64,000 nt of DNA from positions 7,764,001 through 7,828,000 of the forward strand of contig NZ_JAYMGI010000002.1 in the NCBI RefSeq assembly GCF_035825295.1, written 5' to 3'. A program made the position numbers and the translations under genes. This DNA comes from Actinacidiphila sp. DG2A-62 (GTDB lineage Bacteria > Actinomycetota > Actinomycetes > Streptomycetales > Streptomycetaceae). Every line of letters begins with the position of its first letter. The stretch's first letter is position 1. Shown one piece after another: positions 26,527-36,060 of the stretch. The notes beneath the pieces are model-generated. The model searched no databases. It was given only the letters and a program-made list of their open reading frames with translations, and had not been told where the DNA came from.

Positions 26527-29500
26527 CTACGCATACACCCCCAACTCGTACAGGGAGTACCCGTACGTGGTACCCCGCTGCGTCATGGTGACGCGCACGT
26601 AGCGGCCCGAGCCGTTGACGTCCAGGGTGTCCACGCCCCCGGTGCCCGAGGTCGTCGAGTACAGCGTGGACCACGTGTTCCCGTCGTCCGAGACCTGCAC
26701 CTGGTACGCCTTGCCGTACGCCGACTCCCAGCCCAGCTGCACATGCTTGACCGCCGTCGTGCGACCCAGATCCACCTGCACCCACTGCGGGTCGCTCCAG
26801 TCGCTGGCCCAGCGGGTGTCCCACTTGCCGTCCACCGTGTTCGACGGCGGGTACGGCGCCCCGTTGCCCGTCGCCTGGTACGACGAGGCCGTCGCCGGCC
26901 TGCCCAGCGCCACGTTCGTCCCGCTCACCGGCGGCGCCACCACCCGGAACGACCGCGTCTCCACGCCCACGTTGCCGTGCCCGTCGAAGGCGTACACGTA
27001 CACCTTCCACACCCCGAGGGTCTTCGGCGCGGTCGCGGTGAAGACACCGTCGCCGCTCTGGGTGAAGTCCACCTGCCGCAGCCCGGTCCCGCCGTCCACG
27101 TACTTCGAGGTGTACATCAGCGTGTACCGCACCAGGTCGCCGTCGGGGTCGGTGGCCGGCGCGGTCACCGTGAACGTGCCGCCGGCCGGCACCGAGGAGG
27201 TGCTGCTCAGCGTCATCGACCCGATCACCGGCGGGGTGTTGGACTGCGCACTGCCCCCGTAGGCGTGCGCCACCGAGTAGTACGTCGGCTGCCGCCAGCC
27301 CTCCGGCGTCAGGTTGAACCAGATCCCGCCGAAGTCGTTCTCCTCGCCGTAGTTGAACATCGTCGCGCCCAGCGCCACCCCGGTGTGCCCGGCGATGCAG
27401 TTCCAGGCGCTGGTGTAGCCGTCCCGCTTCTGCGTCTCGCTCGGCTCGGTCGGGACGCCGTTGGCGTCGGCGGGCACCTCCCACTCGCCCGGCTCACCGG
27501 ACTCGGTCACGATGTACGGCTTGGTGTAACCGCCGTTCACCCAGTCCTGCTTGACGTTGCACACCGCGCCGTAGGCGTTCACCGCGTACAGGTCGAGCGA
27601 CGGCGTGTACTGCTTGTAGTACGGCCACGCCCCCGTCCACGCGTCGGTGGACGTCACCGGGTGGTTGGGGTCGATCGCGTGGATCGCCTGCACCACCTGC
27701 TCCACGTACTTGGCGTACGCGATCCGCTCCTGCTCGATCTGGTCGCCGGAGTAGTGGTCCTGCGTCGTCAGGATCACCTCGTTGCCCACGTCCCACATCA
27801 GCACGCCCGGATGGTTCTTGTACGTGGTCACCCAGTTCTTGATGTCGTTCAGCGTGTTCGTCTTGTACGTCGTGTCGTTGACGTAGTCCGCGCCCTGGTT
27901 GAGCCAGAACCCGTTGACCACCTTCAGCCCGTACGCCGCGGCCGAGTCCAGCAGTGGCTTGCTGCTCGCGTCGGTGCCCCAGGTGCGCACGGTGTTCACG
28001 CCCATCGACTTCAGGTCCCGCATGTGCGCGTCCGCGGTGGCCGTCGACGGGCCCCACGTCACGCCCTTGACCTGCCACGGCTTGCCGTCCACCGTCAACT
28101 GCCAGTTGCCCTGCGAGCCGGTCACGTGCACGGTGCTCGCGCCCGAGGGCACCGGCGGGTCGCTCAGCGGCGCCGGCGCGGTCCCGGTGTTCTGCGCCAC
28201 GGTGACGCTGTCGATGCTCAACACGCCCCCGGAGGAGGTGTCGTCGGCCGGCGAGGTGCACCCGCACACCGCGTTGGGGTACGAACCGCCGATCCGCAGG
28301 CTGAAGTCGAGGTACACCCCGTGGTCCACCGCGGCCCGCCAGGTCGCGGTCCCCACCTGCGACTCGCTGACCTGCCAGATCTGCTTGCCGTCGAGGTAGT
28401 AGCGGATCTGCTCGTCGGACGTGGTGCGGTCCACGACCTCGGAGTACGTGTGGTAGCCGCTCTGGCAGCCTGCGCAGGTCGCCAGTCCGCTCGTCATCCC
28501 GTTGTACTCACGGCAGTTGCCGTTCGGCGCGGTGCCGCAGTGCAGCGTCGCCGAGAGCTGGTTGCGGCCGTTGACGTCCTCCATGATGTCGCTCTCGCCG
28601 ACGGCGGGCCACGTCGTGGTGTCGCTCTTGTACGCCGCGCCCATCGCGCGGAACGACGGCCAGTAGCCCAACGCCTTCGCCGGCGCGGGCTGCTTGAGCA
28701 CGGCGGAGATCTGGAGCTGGCCGCCGGCCGGCGCGGCGAAGTCGCTGCGCTTGGTCTCGATCCGCGCGGAGGTCCAGGACGTGCCCGACTTCAGCGCGGT
28801 GATGTTGAGGTGACCGGAGCCGTCGAGGCCCACGTTGGCCGGGGAGTCGGTGGCCGTCTCCACCTCGCCGGTGCCCCACTGGGCGGCGCCGCCGGGATAG
28901 GACGTGCCGGTGTCGAGCTGCCAGTCGGCGGTGTTGGGGCGGGCGCCCGACGAGCCGTTGAAGTCGTCGCTCCACACCGTGGTCCAGTTGCCGGGCGGCG
29001 TCGAGCCACCGGTCGAACCGCCGGTGGAGCTGCCGCCGGTCGAACCGCCGTTCGTGGTGCCGCCGTTGGTCGTGCCGCCGTTGGTCGTGCCGCCGGAGGT
29101 CCCGGTGCCGGGCGTGCCGTAGACCTGGAACTCCCAGAGGGAGTAGCCGTACCCGCCGGGCCGCTCGGTGCCGTACATGCGGACGTAGCGGCCGGAGCCG
29201 CTGACGGCGAGCGTCTGGGTGCCGCCGGTGCCGGACGTCGTGGAGTAGACGTCGGTCCAGTTCGTGCCGTCGTTCGACGTCTGGATCGTGAACGACTTCG
29301 CGTACGCCGCCTCCCAGGTGAGGACCACGGAGGTGACGGTGTCGGTGGCGCCGAGGTCGACCCGCAGCCACTGCGGGTCGCTCCAGGCGCTGGCCCAGCG
29401 CGTGCCGGGATCGCCGTCGACCGCGTACGCGGCGGCGTAGCCGGCGCCCTCGGACGAGGACGCGGTCGCGGGCTTGCCCTGCGACAGCAGGCTGTCGGCG

Positions 29501-29622
29501 GCGTGCGCGCGCGAGGCGGGCACGGCCAGCGCGTACACCGCCAGACCGGCGGCGAGCAGCGCGAGCAGCACGGCGCGCAGCGGCGGGGGGAGGGAACGGG
29601 CACGGCCGGGGAGGACTTGCAT
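26527..29622 (-). CDS. Secreted bicatalytic glycoside hydrolase: CBM32-GH16-TIM barrel-CBM32
   Basis: 1031 aa. Signal peptide (1-42). F5/8 type C module (~45-169). Gly/Thr/Asn linker (172-210). GH16 domain (~213-476) with GESDIMED, catalytic Glu343 and Glu348 around Asp345. A second catalytic domain of the GH2/GH5-like clan GH-A barrel type (~500-790): DGKPWQVKGVTWGP, acid/base Glu615 in WDVGNEV, candidate nucleophile Glu707 in IVTESGEPGEW. An Ig-like domain (~797-895). A C-terminal F5/8 type C module (~903-1031). It probably cuts beta-1,3- or mixed-linked glucans; the barrel's specificity is open. AGGAG lies before the ATG. The operator/promoter at 29765-29818 suggests LacI control. Confidence 0.87.
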   Translation of the reverse strand: MQVLPGRARSLPPPLRAVLLALLAAGLAVYALAVPASRAHAADSLLSQGKPATASSSEGAGYAAAYAVDGDPGTRWASAWSDPQWLRVDLGATDTVTSVVLTWEAAYAKSFTIQTSNDGTNWTDVYSTTSGTGGTQTLAVSGSGRYVRMYGTERPGGYGYSLWEFQVYGTPGTGTSGGTTNGGTTNGGTTNGGSTGGSSTGGSTGGSTPPGNWTTVWSDDFNGSSGARPNTADWQLDTGTSYPGGAAQWGTGEVETATDSPANVGLDGSGHLNITALKSGTSWTSARIETKRSDFAAPAGGQLQISAVLKQPAPAKALGYWPSFRAMGAAYKSDTTTWPAVGESDIMEDVNGRNQLSATLHCGTAPNGNCREYNGMTSGLATCAGCQSGYHTYSEVVDRTTSDEQIRYYLDGKQIWQVSESQVGTATWRAAVDHGVYLDFSLRIGGSYPNAVCGCTSPADDTSSGGVLSIDSVTVAQNTGTAPAPLSDPPVPSGASTVHVTGSQGNWQLTVDGKPWQVKGVTWGPSTATADAHMRDLKSMGVNTVRTWGTDASSKPLLDSAAAYGLKVVNGFWLNQGADYVNDTTYKTNTLNDIKNWVTTYKNHPGVLMWDVGNEVILTTQDHYSGDQIEQERIAYAKYVEQVVQAIHAIDPNHPVTSTDAWTGAWPYYKQYTPSLDLYAVNAYGAVCNVKQDWVNGGYTKPYIVTESGEPGEWEVPADANGVPTEPSETQKRDGYTSAWNCIAGHTGVALGATMFNYGEENDFGGIWFNLTPEGWRQPTYYSVAHAYGGSAQSNTPPVIGSMTLSSTSSVPAGGTFTVTAPATDPDGDLVRYTLMYTSKYVDGGTGLRQVDFTQSGDGVFTATAPKTLGVWKVYVYAFDGHGNVGVETRSFRVVAPPVSGTNVALGRPATASSYQATGNGAPYPPSNTVDGKWDTRWASDWSDPQWVQVDLGRTTAVKHVQLGWESAYGKAYQVQVSDDGNTWSTLYSTTSGTGGVDTLDVNGSGRYVRVTMTQRGTTYGYSLYELGVYA

Positions 29623-29764
29623 CGCGGTCTCCTGCGAGGGGGGAAGGGGGAAGAAGAGGGTGTGCGTCGGGGAGTGGGCGAGTGGGGGCTCGGAACGGAG
29701 TCGCGCGGGGGGTCGTGGGGGTGTGAGGGTCGTGTTGTCCTGTCCGGGGGCTTCCGGGGTGGTG

Positions 29765-29818
29765 GGAGAGCGCTCTCCGTCGGCCCCGATGGTTGCCGCT
29801 GGATTTCCGGGGTGTCAA
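29765..29818 (-). promoter_or_regulatory. GH16-gene promoter with LacI operator
   Basis: Minus-strand TTGACA (29818-29813), an 18-bp spacer and a weak AACCAT -10 (29794-29789), then GGAGAGCGCTCTCC at 29778-29765. The gap from the -35 to the operator is 34 nt. Confidence 0.78.
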
Positions 29819-29934
29819 GGGATCGGACGCGAGCGGCGGCGCGCGGACGGGCTTTGCGGACGAAACGGTGACGACTCGGCCGGCGATCGTCGACGGTCGT
29901 GCGGGGGTGCTGTCCCGGGTGACGGGTGGCGGGG

Positions 29935-29987
29935 TTGACAGCGTGTCGGTCGACGGCCGAAAGTGAGGCGTTCGGAGAGCGCTCTCC
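29935..29987 (+). promoter_or_regulatory. GH3-gene promoter with LacI operator
   Basis: Plus-strand TTGACA (29935-29940), a weak GAAAGT (29959-29964) and the operator GGAGAGCGCTCTCC at 29974-29987. The gap from the -35 to the operator is 33 nt, mirroring the GH16 promoter. Confidence 0.75.
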
Positions 29988-30534
29988 CGTCGATCTGCGG
30001 CGGCAACCGTCCGCTCCGCCGACGACTCCGCGGGTGGGGCCGCGGGCCGCCGACGGGGCCGCTGCCGCGCGAGGCAGGTCGCGGCCGCGTCCTGGTCCCG
30101 GTCCCGCGGGGCCGACGACGTCGGCCGTGACCGCCTCGGTCCGCCTCGGTCCGCGGCGGTCCGCGGCACGCGGTCCCGGCCGGGACGTCCGTGCCGGGTC
30201 CCGGTCGGGTCGGCGTGCCTGCGGCACCCGCGGCGTCGCGGAGGCCGCGCGGCGGGGCGACCGGGCCCGCGGTCGCTGCGTGGGCGACCGCGCGGGCCGT
30301 CACGAGGCCGCGCTGCGGGGGCCGTCCGTGTCCCCGTGCGCGCGGGGCGCGCGGCCGTCGCGCACGTCGCGGCGCACCGCGACCGCCCTCAGCCCTCCGA
30401 CGCCGCTTCGCCGTTCCGCTGCTCAACCGCCCAGTGCCCGGGGCGTGTCCGCGGCCCCGTGCCGTTCGCCCGCCGGGCGGACGGGACGGCGCGGGCCCTC
30501 CCCGGCCCCTGCTCCCGTACCCGAAGGGACCCCC

Positions 30535-33500
30535 ATGACGGACGCCGCCGCGGTCGCGGCCGCCGACGACGCCGACGACTCCGAGCCGCCGACCCCGCCC
30601 GCCGCGGGCCCGGCGCAGGACCCCCCGCCGGAGCGCGCCCCCGACGCCGCCCGCGCGGGCTCCTCGCGGGCCCCCGCGCAGGACGGCCCGGCGGTCCTGG
30701 CGAACCCGGCCGCCCCCGCCGCCTCCGGCGGCGCGGTCCCGGGCGTGGGCGCGGGGGACACCCCGTTCCGCGCCCCGGTCCCGGGCGCCACGGCCGCGCC
30801 GGCTGCCGCCTCGCCTACGGCCGGGCCGGCGGCAGCCCGGCGCGCCGGCGCGGGGAGCGCCGCGGACCCGGGGCGGGCGCGGGCGCGCAGGGACGCGCCT
30901 GCTGGGATCGACGACGCCGTCGCCGACGCCGAGGCAGCGGAGGCGGCTGTGTCCGCGGGCAGTGCGTCGGACGCGGTTCCGGCTGGGAGCGCCGCCCCTG
31001 CCGGGGGTGTCGGGGACGCCGGGGATGCCGGTGTGGGGCGGGTGCGGGCGCAATCGGGCGCGTTCGCGGGGTCCGCCCGTTCCGAGGCAGCGGAGGCGGC
31101 TGTGTCCGCGGGCAGTGCGTCGGACGCGGGCGCGGGCGGGAGCGCCGCCTCTGCCGGGGGCGTCGGGGACGCCGGGGGCGGGAGTGGTGCTGTCGTCGGT
31201 CAGATGCGGGGTCCGTCGGACGTTTCGGTCGATGCCGCACGTGTCGGCGGCGCCGCTCCCGATGCGAGCGGGCAGGGGAGCGCCGTGCACGCCGGGGATG
31301 CCGGGGGTGCCGGCGCGGGGGGTGTCGCGCGCTCGGGTGCGTCTGACGGGTTCGCCGGCGGCGGCGGCGCGGCGGATGGGGGTACCGGGGGTGCGGGGGG
31401 CGCCGGTCGGGCCATCGGGGAGCAGATGGACGCGCTGGTCGCGCGGCTGGACCTCGCGGCGAAGGTGCGGTTGTTGTCGGGAGCGGCGACGTTCCGGTTG
31501 CCGGCGGAACCGGCGATCGGGCTCCGGGCGGTGGTGTTCTCGGACGGGCCGGCCGGGGTGCGCGGCGAGCGCTGGGACGAGCGGGACACCTCGCTCGCGC
31601 TGCCGTCGCCGACCGCGCTGGCCGCCAGTTGGGACGAGCGACTCGTCGCGGAACTGGGCGCGTTGCTCGCCGCCGAGGCCCGCCGCAAGGGCGTCGACGT
31701 ACTGCTCGCGCCCACGCTCAACCTGCACCGCAGCCCCCGCGCCGGGCGCCACTTCGAGTGCTTCTCCGAGGACCCGCTGCTCACCGCCCGCACCGGCGCC
31801 GCGTACATCCGCGGCGTGCAGTCCGGCGGCGTCGCGGCCACCGCCAAGCACTACGTGGCCAACGACTCCGAGACCGAGCGCCTCACCCTCGACGCACGCC
31901 TCGACCAGCGGACGCTGCACGAGGTGTACCTTGCTCCGTTCGAGGCCGCCGTGCGCGCCGGGGTGTGGACGGTGATGTCGGCCTACAACCGGGTCAACGG
32001 CGTCACGATGTCCGAGAGCCCGCTGCTGGAGGAGCCGTTGAAGGGCACGTGGGGCTTCGACGGCGCGGTGGTCTCCGACTGGGGCGCGGTCCGCTCCACC
32101 GAGGCCGCCGCGCTGGCCGGGCAGGACCTCGCGATGCCCGGCCCCCACCCGCTGTGGCAGGAGCCGCTGATCGAGGCGGTACGCGCCGGCCGGGTGCCGG
32201 AGGCCGCGGTGGACGACAAGGTGCGGCGGCTCCTGCTCCTGGCCGCGCGCGTCGGCGCCCTGGACGTCCCCGGCCGGCCGGCCCGACGACACCCGCCGGG
32301 ATAGCGCTCTCCTCCGGGGCCACCGAGCCCGCGCCCTCCGCCGAGTCCGCGCCGAGCGTCCACCCCGCGCCGCCCGCGTCTCCGCGACTGCCGGTCGACG
32401 CCGCGCGGCCCGCGCCGCCCGCCCCCACGGCCCAGAGCGATCCCCGCCGCCTGCTGCGGCGCGCCGTGGCAGCCGGCTGCGTCCTGCTGCGCAACGAAGG
32501 CGGCGTCCTGCCGCTGCGCCCGGCGGCCACGCCGGAGGCGAGGCCGTGGCGGCTCGCGGTGCTCGGCCCCAACGCCGCCGCCGCGCGCGTCCAGGGCGGC
32601 GGCAGCGCCGCGGTGTTCCCCGCCGAGGTCGTCTCACCGCTCGACGGCATCCGGGAAGCGCTCTCCGGCAGCGGCGCCGAGGTCGTGCACGCCGACGGCG
32701 TGCTGCTCACCAACCGGCCCACGCCCGTGCACGCCGGCAACGCCCGCAACCCGCGCGACCGGCGCCCCGGCGTCCTGGTCCGCTACCTGGCCGCCGACGG
32801 CTCCGAGGTGCACGCCGAACACCGGCTCTCCGGCCGGGTGCTGGAACCCGGCGACGCCCCGCACGCCGCCGCTGCCGCCGCGGCCGTCGAGGTCAGCGCG
32901 CTGGTCACCGCCGACACCGCGGGGGAGTGGCGGTTCTCGGTGGTCGGCCTCGACACCGTGACGCTGCGCGCGGACGGCGAGACGATCGTGCACGACTTCG
33001 TCGAGCCGGAGTCGGCGGACCCGACGTACGTGCACGTCGCGCCCTCCTTCCGCACCGCCGCGCGCAAGGTCGCGGCGGGCGACGAGGTGCTGCTGGTCGC
33101 GGTGCGCCGCTGGGAGGACGGCCACGGACACGCCGTCGCGCTCGCCGCCGACCCGCCGCGCCCGGACGAGGACGAGCTGCTCGCCCGCGCGGTGGCGGCG
33201 GCGCGCGGCGCGGACGCGGCGGTCGTGGTGGTCGGCACCACCGACGAGATCGAGAGCGAGGGCTTCGACCGCCCGGCGCTCGCGCTGCCCGGCCGCCAGG
33301 ACGAACTGGTCGCCGCGGTCGCCGCCGCCAACCCGCGGACCGTCGTCGTGGTCAACTCCGGCGGGCCGGTGGAACTGCCCTGGCGGGAGAGCGCTCCCGC
33401 GGTGCTGGTGAGCTGGTTCCCCGGCCAGGAGGCCGGACACGGCCTGGCCGACGTGCTGTTCGGGCACGCCGAACCCGGCGGCCGGCTCCCCACCACCTGG

Positions 33501-33998
33501 CCGGGTAGCGCGACGGGCGCGCCGCTGCCGTCCACCGTTCCCGTCGACGGCGTCCTCGACTACGCCGAGGGCCCCTACCTCGGCCACCGGGCCTGGCGGC
33601 GGGCGGGGTCCGAGCCCGCCTACTGGTTCGGCCACGGACTCGGCTACACCACCTGGGCCTACGAGGACCTCGACGTAGCGCCGGACCCGGCAGGCGGCGG
33701 CGCCCTGGTCCGGGTACGGGTGCGCAACACCGGCGCCCGACCGGGCCGCGAGGTCGTCCAGGTGTACCTGACCACCGGCCCGGACGGGTACGACGACGGC
33801 GGCCCGCGACTGGCCGGGTTCGCCGCCGTCACCGCCGGCCCCGGCGGCAGCGCGGTCGCCGAGGTGACCGTCGCCGCCCGCGCGTTCGAGCGCTGGTCCC
33901 CGGCGGAGCGCGGGTGGACCGGCCGACCGGGGCCGTACACCCTGCACGCCGGCCCCTCGGCAGCACGGCAACCGCTCTCGCGGCCGTTCATCCGATGA
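30535..33998 (+). pseudogene. GH3 beta-glucosidase with PA14 insert, one frameshift
   Basis: About 1154 codons. An Ala/Gly-rich acidic head (~1-295) containing two 48-bp repeats precedes the GH3 barrel: MDALVARLDLAAKVRLLSGA, GRHFECFSEDPLLTARTG, KHYVANDSETER, nucleophile Asp515 in VVSDWGAV. At about 32270-32284, in a GGCCGGCCGGCCC run, the frame shifts. The second frame continues through GH3_C (VLLRNEGGVLPL), a PA14-like insert (~32780-33170), SEGFDRPALALPGRQ and a fibronectin-like end. GAAGGGA lies before the ATG at 30535; an alternative start near 31426 would remove the head. No signal peptide, so it probably hydrolyses imported oligosaccharides. Confidence 0.82.
30929..31130 (+). repeat. 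Two 48-bp direct repeats in the GH3 head
   Basis: Identical 48-bp copies at 30929-30976 and 31083-31130, 154 bp apart and 154 not divisible by three-codon phase drift: 154 = 51 codons + 1, yet both translate as EAAEAAVSAGSASDA because the copies sit one base apart in phase only if re-aligned; the observed protein repeats the same residues, so the effective offset should be rechecked on alignment. Confidence 0.6.
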
Positions 33999-34086
33999 AC
34001 GCGGCGGCCGGGTCCGCCCGGCCGCCCACCCGTCCCGGCCGGGCCGACGTGCGGACGTGCGGACGTCCTCCAGCCCCGGCCGGCCC

Positions 34087-34122
34087 GGGCGCCTCCCGTG
34101 TCCTGACCCACGGGAGGCGCCC
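34087..34122 (+). terminator. Terminator of the GH3 gene
   Basis: Perfect 14-bp stem (34087-34100 with 34109-34122), 8-nt loop, about 90 nt past the GH3 stop and followed by a C/T-rich stretch. Confidence 0.82.
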
Positions 34123-34212
34123 CCGCTTCCGCTCCTCCGCCTCCTTCGCGCGACTCGACGGCCACCGCTCCGCGCGCGTTCCACGGGCGCCCCCTGATCC
34201 GCCGCCCACGGT

Positions 34213-34224
34213 GGAGCGCTCTCC
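34213..34224. promoter_or_regulatory. Imperfect LacI-type operator upstream of the GH29 gene
   Basis: GGAGCGCTCTCC, one half-site shorter than the GGAGAGCGCTCTCC boxes of the GH16/GH3 region. Candidate control site for the fucosidase gene. Confidence 0.5.
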
Positions 34225-34351
34225 GGTCAGAGCGGCGGAAAGCCTCCGGGAGGCCTACGCCGCACCCGGATCGGGGTCTGCGACCGGCCGCGCTTAGAGT
34301 CGGGGGTGATCCGCTGACACCTCCGATGAATCACCTGTGAGGACCTGGCCC

Positions 34352-35632
34352 ATGCCCATGCAACCCTGGTTCGCCGACGCCAAGCTCGGGATCTTCCTGC
34401 ACTACGGGATCTACGCGGTGGACGGCGTCGCCGAGTCCTGGGCGTTCTACGGCGGCGAGATGACCCGCGAGCAGTACATGCGGCAGCTGCGCGGATTCAC
34501 CGCCGCGGCGTACGATCCGCGGGCCTGGGCGGACCTGTTCGTACGCGCGGGCGCGCGGTACGCGGTGCTGACCGCCCGCCACCACGACGGGGTCGCGCTG
34601 TGGGACACCGGCGCGCCGCACGGCCTGTCGGTCGCCCGCGACACCCCGGCCGGCCGCGACCTGGTCGCCGGGTACGCCGACGCCCTGCGCGAGCGCGGGC
34701 TGCGGGTCGGCCTGTACTACTCGCACTCCGACTGGTCGCACCCCGACTACCCGACCGTCCGCCACCCCGACCCCGACCCCCTCCAGGTCCCCGTCAACGA
34801 CAACCGCCTCAGCAGCCCCGAACCCGGCGCCGAGGACCCGGCGGCCTGGCGCCGCTACCTCGCCTACCGCAACGCCCAGGTGCGCGAGCTGACCACCCGG
34901 TACCGCCCCGACCTGCTCTGGTTCGACGGCGAGTGGGAGCGCTCTCCCGAGCAGTGGGGCATCGACGAACTCGCCGACGAGATCCTGGCCGTCAACCCGC
35001 GGACCGTGCTCAACGCCCGCATGCTGCACCGCGGCGACTACGCCACCCCCGAGCAGGGCGTCCCGCTCACCCCGCCGGACGGACCGTGGGAGCTGTGCCT
35101 GACCGTCAACGACTCCTGGGGCTACCAGGGCCACGACGACCGCCACAAGTCCGTCGGCCAGCTGGTCCGCTACTTCACCGAGACCATCGGCGCCGGCGGC
35201 AACCTGCTGCTCGACGTCGGCCCGCGCGAGGACGGCGGCATCACCCCCGAGCAGACCGAGCGGCTGGAGGGCCTCGGCGGCTGGATCTCCCGGCACGCCG
35301 CGGCGGTGCACGGCACCGTCGCGGGACTGCCCGCCGGCCACCACTACGGCCCCAGCACGCTCTCCGGCGACCGCCGCACCCTCTACCTGACCTGCTTCGA
35401 CGCACCCCGCGAGACCGTCTCGGTGCGGGGCCTGCGCAACCGGGTGCGCCGGGTCAGCGTGGTCGGCACCGGCGCCGAGCTCGGCCACCGGGTCACCGGC
35501 GGCCTGCACGACGTCCCCGGCGTGCTGTGGATCGACGCCCCCGCGGCCGCCGACACCGACCCGCACGCCACGGTCCTGGCCGTCGAACTCGACGGCGAGC
35601 TCGACCTCTACCGCGGCGCCGGCCGCGGCTGA
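34352..35632 (+). CDS. GH29 alpha-L-fucosidase
   Basis: Retaining alpha-fucosidase family, 426 aa. Signature segments: WFADAKLGIFLHYGIYAVDG near the N-terminus, LTARHHDGVALWDT, GLYYSHSDWSHPDY and the nucleophile Asp192 in LLWFDGEWE. GGNLLLDVGPREDGGI is typical. No signal peptide, so it should act on imported fucosylated oligosaccharides. The ATG at 34352 is chosen because GAGGA lies 8-9 nt upstream; a GTG 15 nt earlier overlaps that site. TGGGAGCGCTCTCCC, resembling the operators, lies inside codons 195-200. Confidence 0.9.
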   Translation: MPMQPWFADAKLGIFLHYGIYAVDGVAESWAFYGGEMTREQYMRQLRGFTAAAYDPRAWADLFVRAGARYAVLTARHHDGVALWDTGAPHGLSVARDTPAGRDLVAGYADALRERGLRVGLYYSHSDWSHPDYPTVRHPDPDPLQVPVNDNRLSSPEPGAEDPAAWRRYLAYRNAQVRELTTRYRPDLLWFDGEWERSPEQWGIDELADEILAVNPRTVLNARMLHRGDYATPEQGVPLTPPDGPWELCLTVNDSWGYQGHDDRHKSVGQLVRYFTETIGAGGNLLLDVGPREDGGITPEQTERLEGLGGWISRHAAAVHGTVAGLPAGHHYGPSTLSGDRRTLYLTCFDAPRETVSVRGLRNRVRRVSVVGTGAELGHRVTGGLHDVPGVLWIDAPAAADTDPHATVLAVELDGELDLYRGAGRG

Positions 35633-36060
35633 CCGCCGTCCGCGCCCGGCACCGGCACCGGCACGCGGCCCACGCCCGGCACCGGCACGCGGCCCACGCC
35701 CGGCACCGGCACGCGCGCGGCCCACTCCCGGCACCCGCACGCACGCCGCCCGCGGACGACGCCCGGCGCACCCGCCGCACGGCACCCGCGCCCGCCGCCC
35801 ACCGGACGGCGCCGGCGCCAGGCATCGGAGGTCTGCGCGGTCGACCCGCCTCGCCGGCGCCCAGAGAGCGCTCCCCGAGCACTCGGCCGCCGCCCGTCTT
35901 CTGGCACCATGTGGTCGTGCCGCGTGACGTCCCGGGCGCGCCGTGCCCGGGAACGGCGTCGTGGGGCCCGCGTCGGCCGGGCTCCTCCGGCCGCAGGCCG
36001 CAGCCCGACGCCGCGGCGGCCCGGCCCGGCGGCGGGCCCGACATCGTGAGGGGGACCCCG
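35633..36060. other. Intergenic region with 24-bp tandem repeat upstream of the ROK gene
   Basis: About 430 bases. It contains a tandem repeat at 35644-35726 and an operator-like AGAGAGCGCTCCCC at 35863-35876, about 185 nt before the ROK start. Otherwise nothing recognised. Confidence 0.5.
35644..35726 (+). repeat. 24-bp tandem repeat, about three copies
   Basis: Unit approximately GCCCGGCACCGGCACGCGG followed by CCCAC. The first copy has an extra GGCACC and the third is divergent. It lies just past the GH29 stop. Confidence 0.75.

Larger units (their letters stand above)
29623..30534. other. Long divergent intergenic region between the GH16 and GH3 genes
   Basis: About 910 bases. The two operator-promoters are at 29765-29818 and 29935-29987. 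The remaining 550 bases before the GH3 ATG are extremely GC-rich, open in the GH3 frame but with arginine/proline-rich non-homologous translation, so I read them as a long leader rather than coding. Confidence 0.5.
33999..34351. other. Intergenic region between GH3 and GH29
   Basis: About 350 bases holding the GH3 terminator (34087-34122), an operator-like GGAGCGCTCTCC at 34213-34224 about 130 nt before the GH29 ATG, and the GH29 leader. No clear TTGACA was found at the expected distance. Confidence 0.5.

Noticed and set aside
25723-29871. A 1382-codon open frame on the plus strand opposite the GH16/TIM-barrel gene
   Set aside because: It is arginine/histidine-rich, has no recognisable domain and is the expected antisense shadow of a high-GC gene.
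29988-30534. N-terminal extension of the GH3 protein from an earlier start
   Set aside because: The frame is open but encodes proline/arginine-rich sequence, and a good Shine-Dalgarno supports the ATG at 30535.
35644-35726. Possible CRISPR-like repeat
   Set aside because: Units are directly adjacent with no unique spacers; it is a simple tandem repeat.
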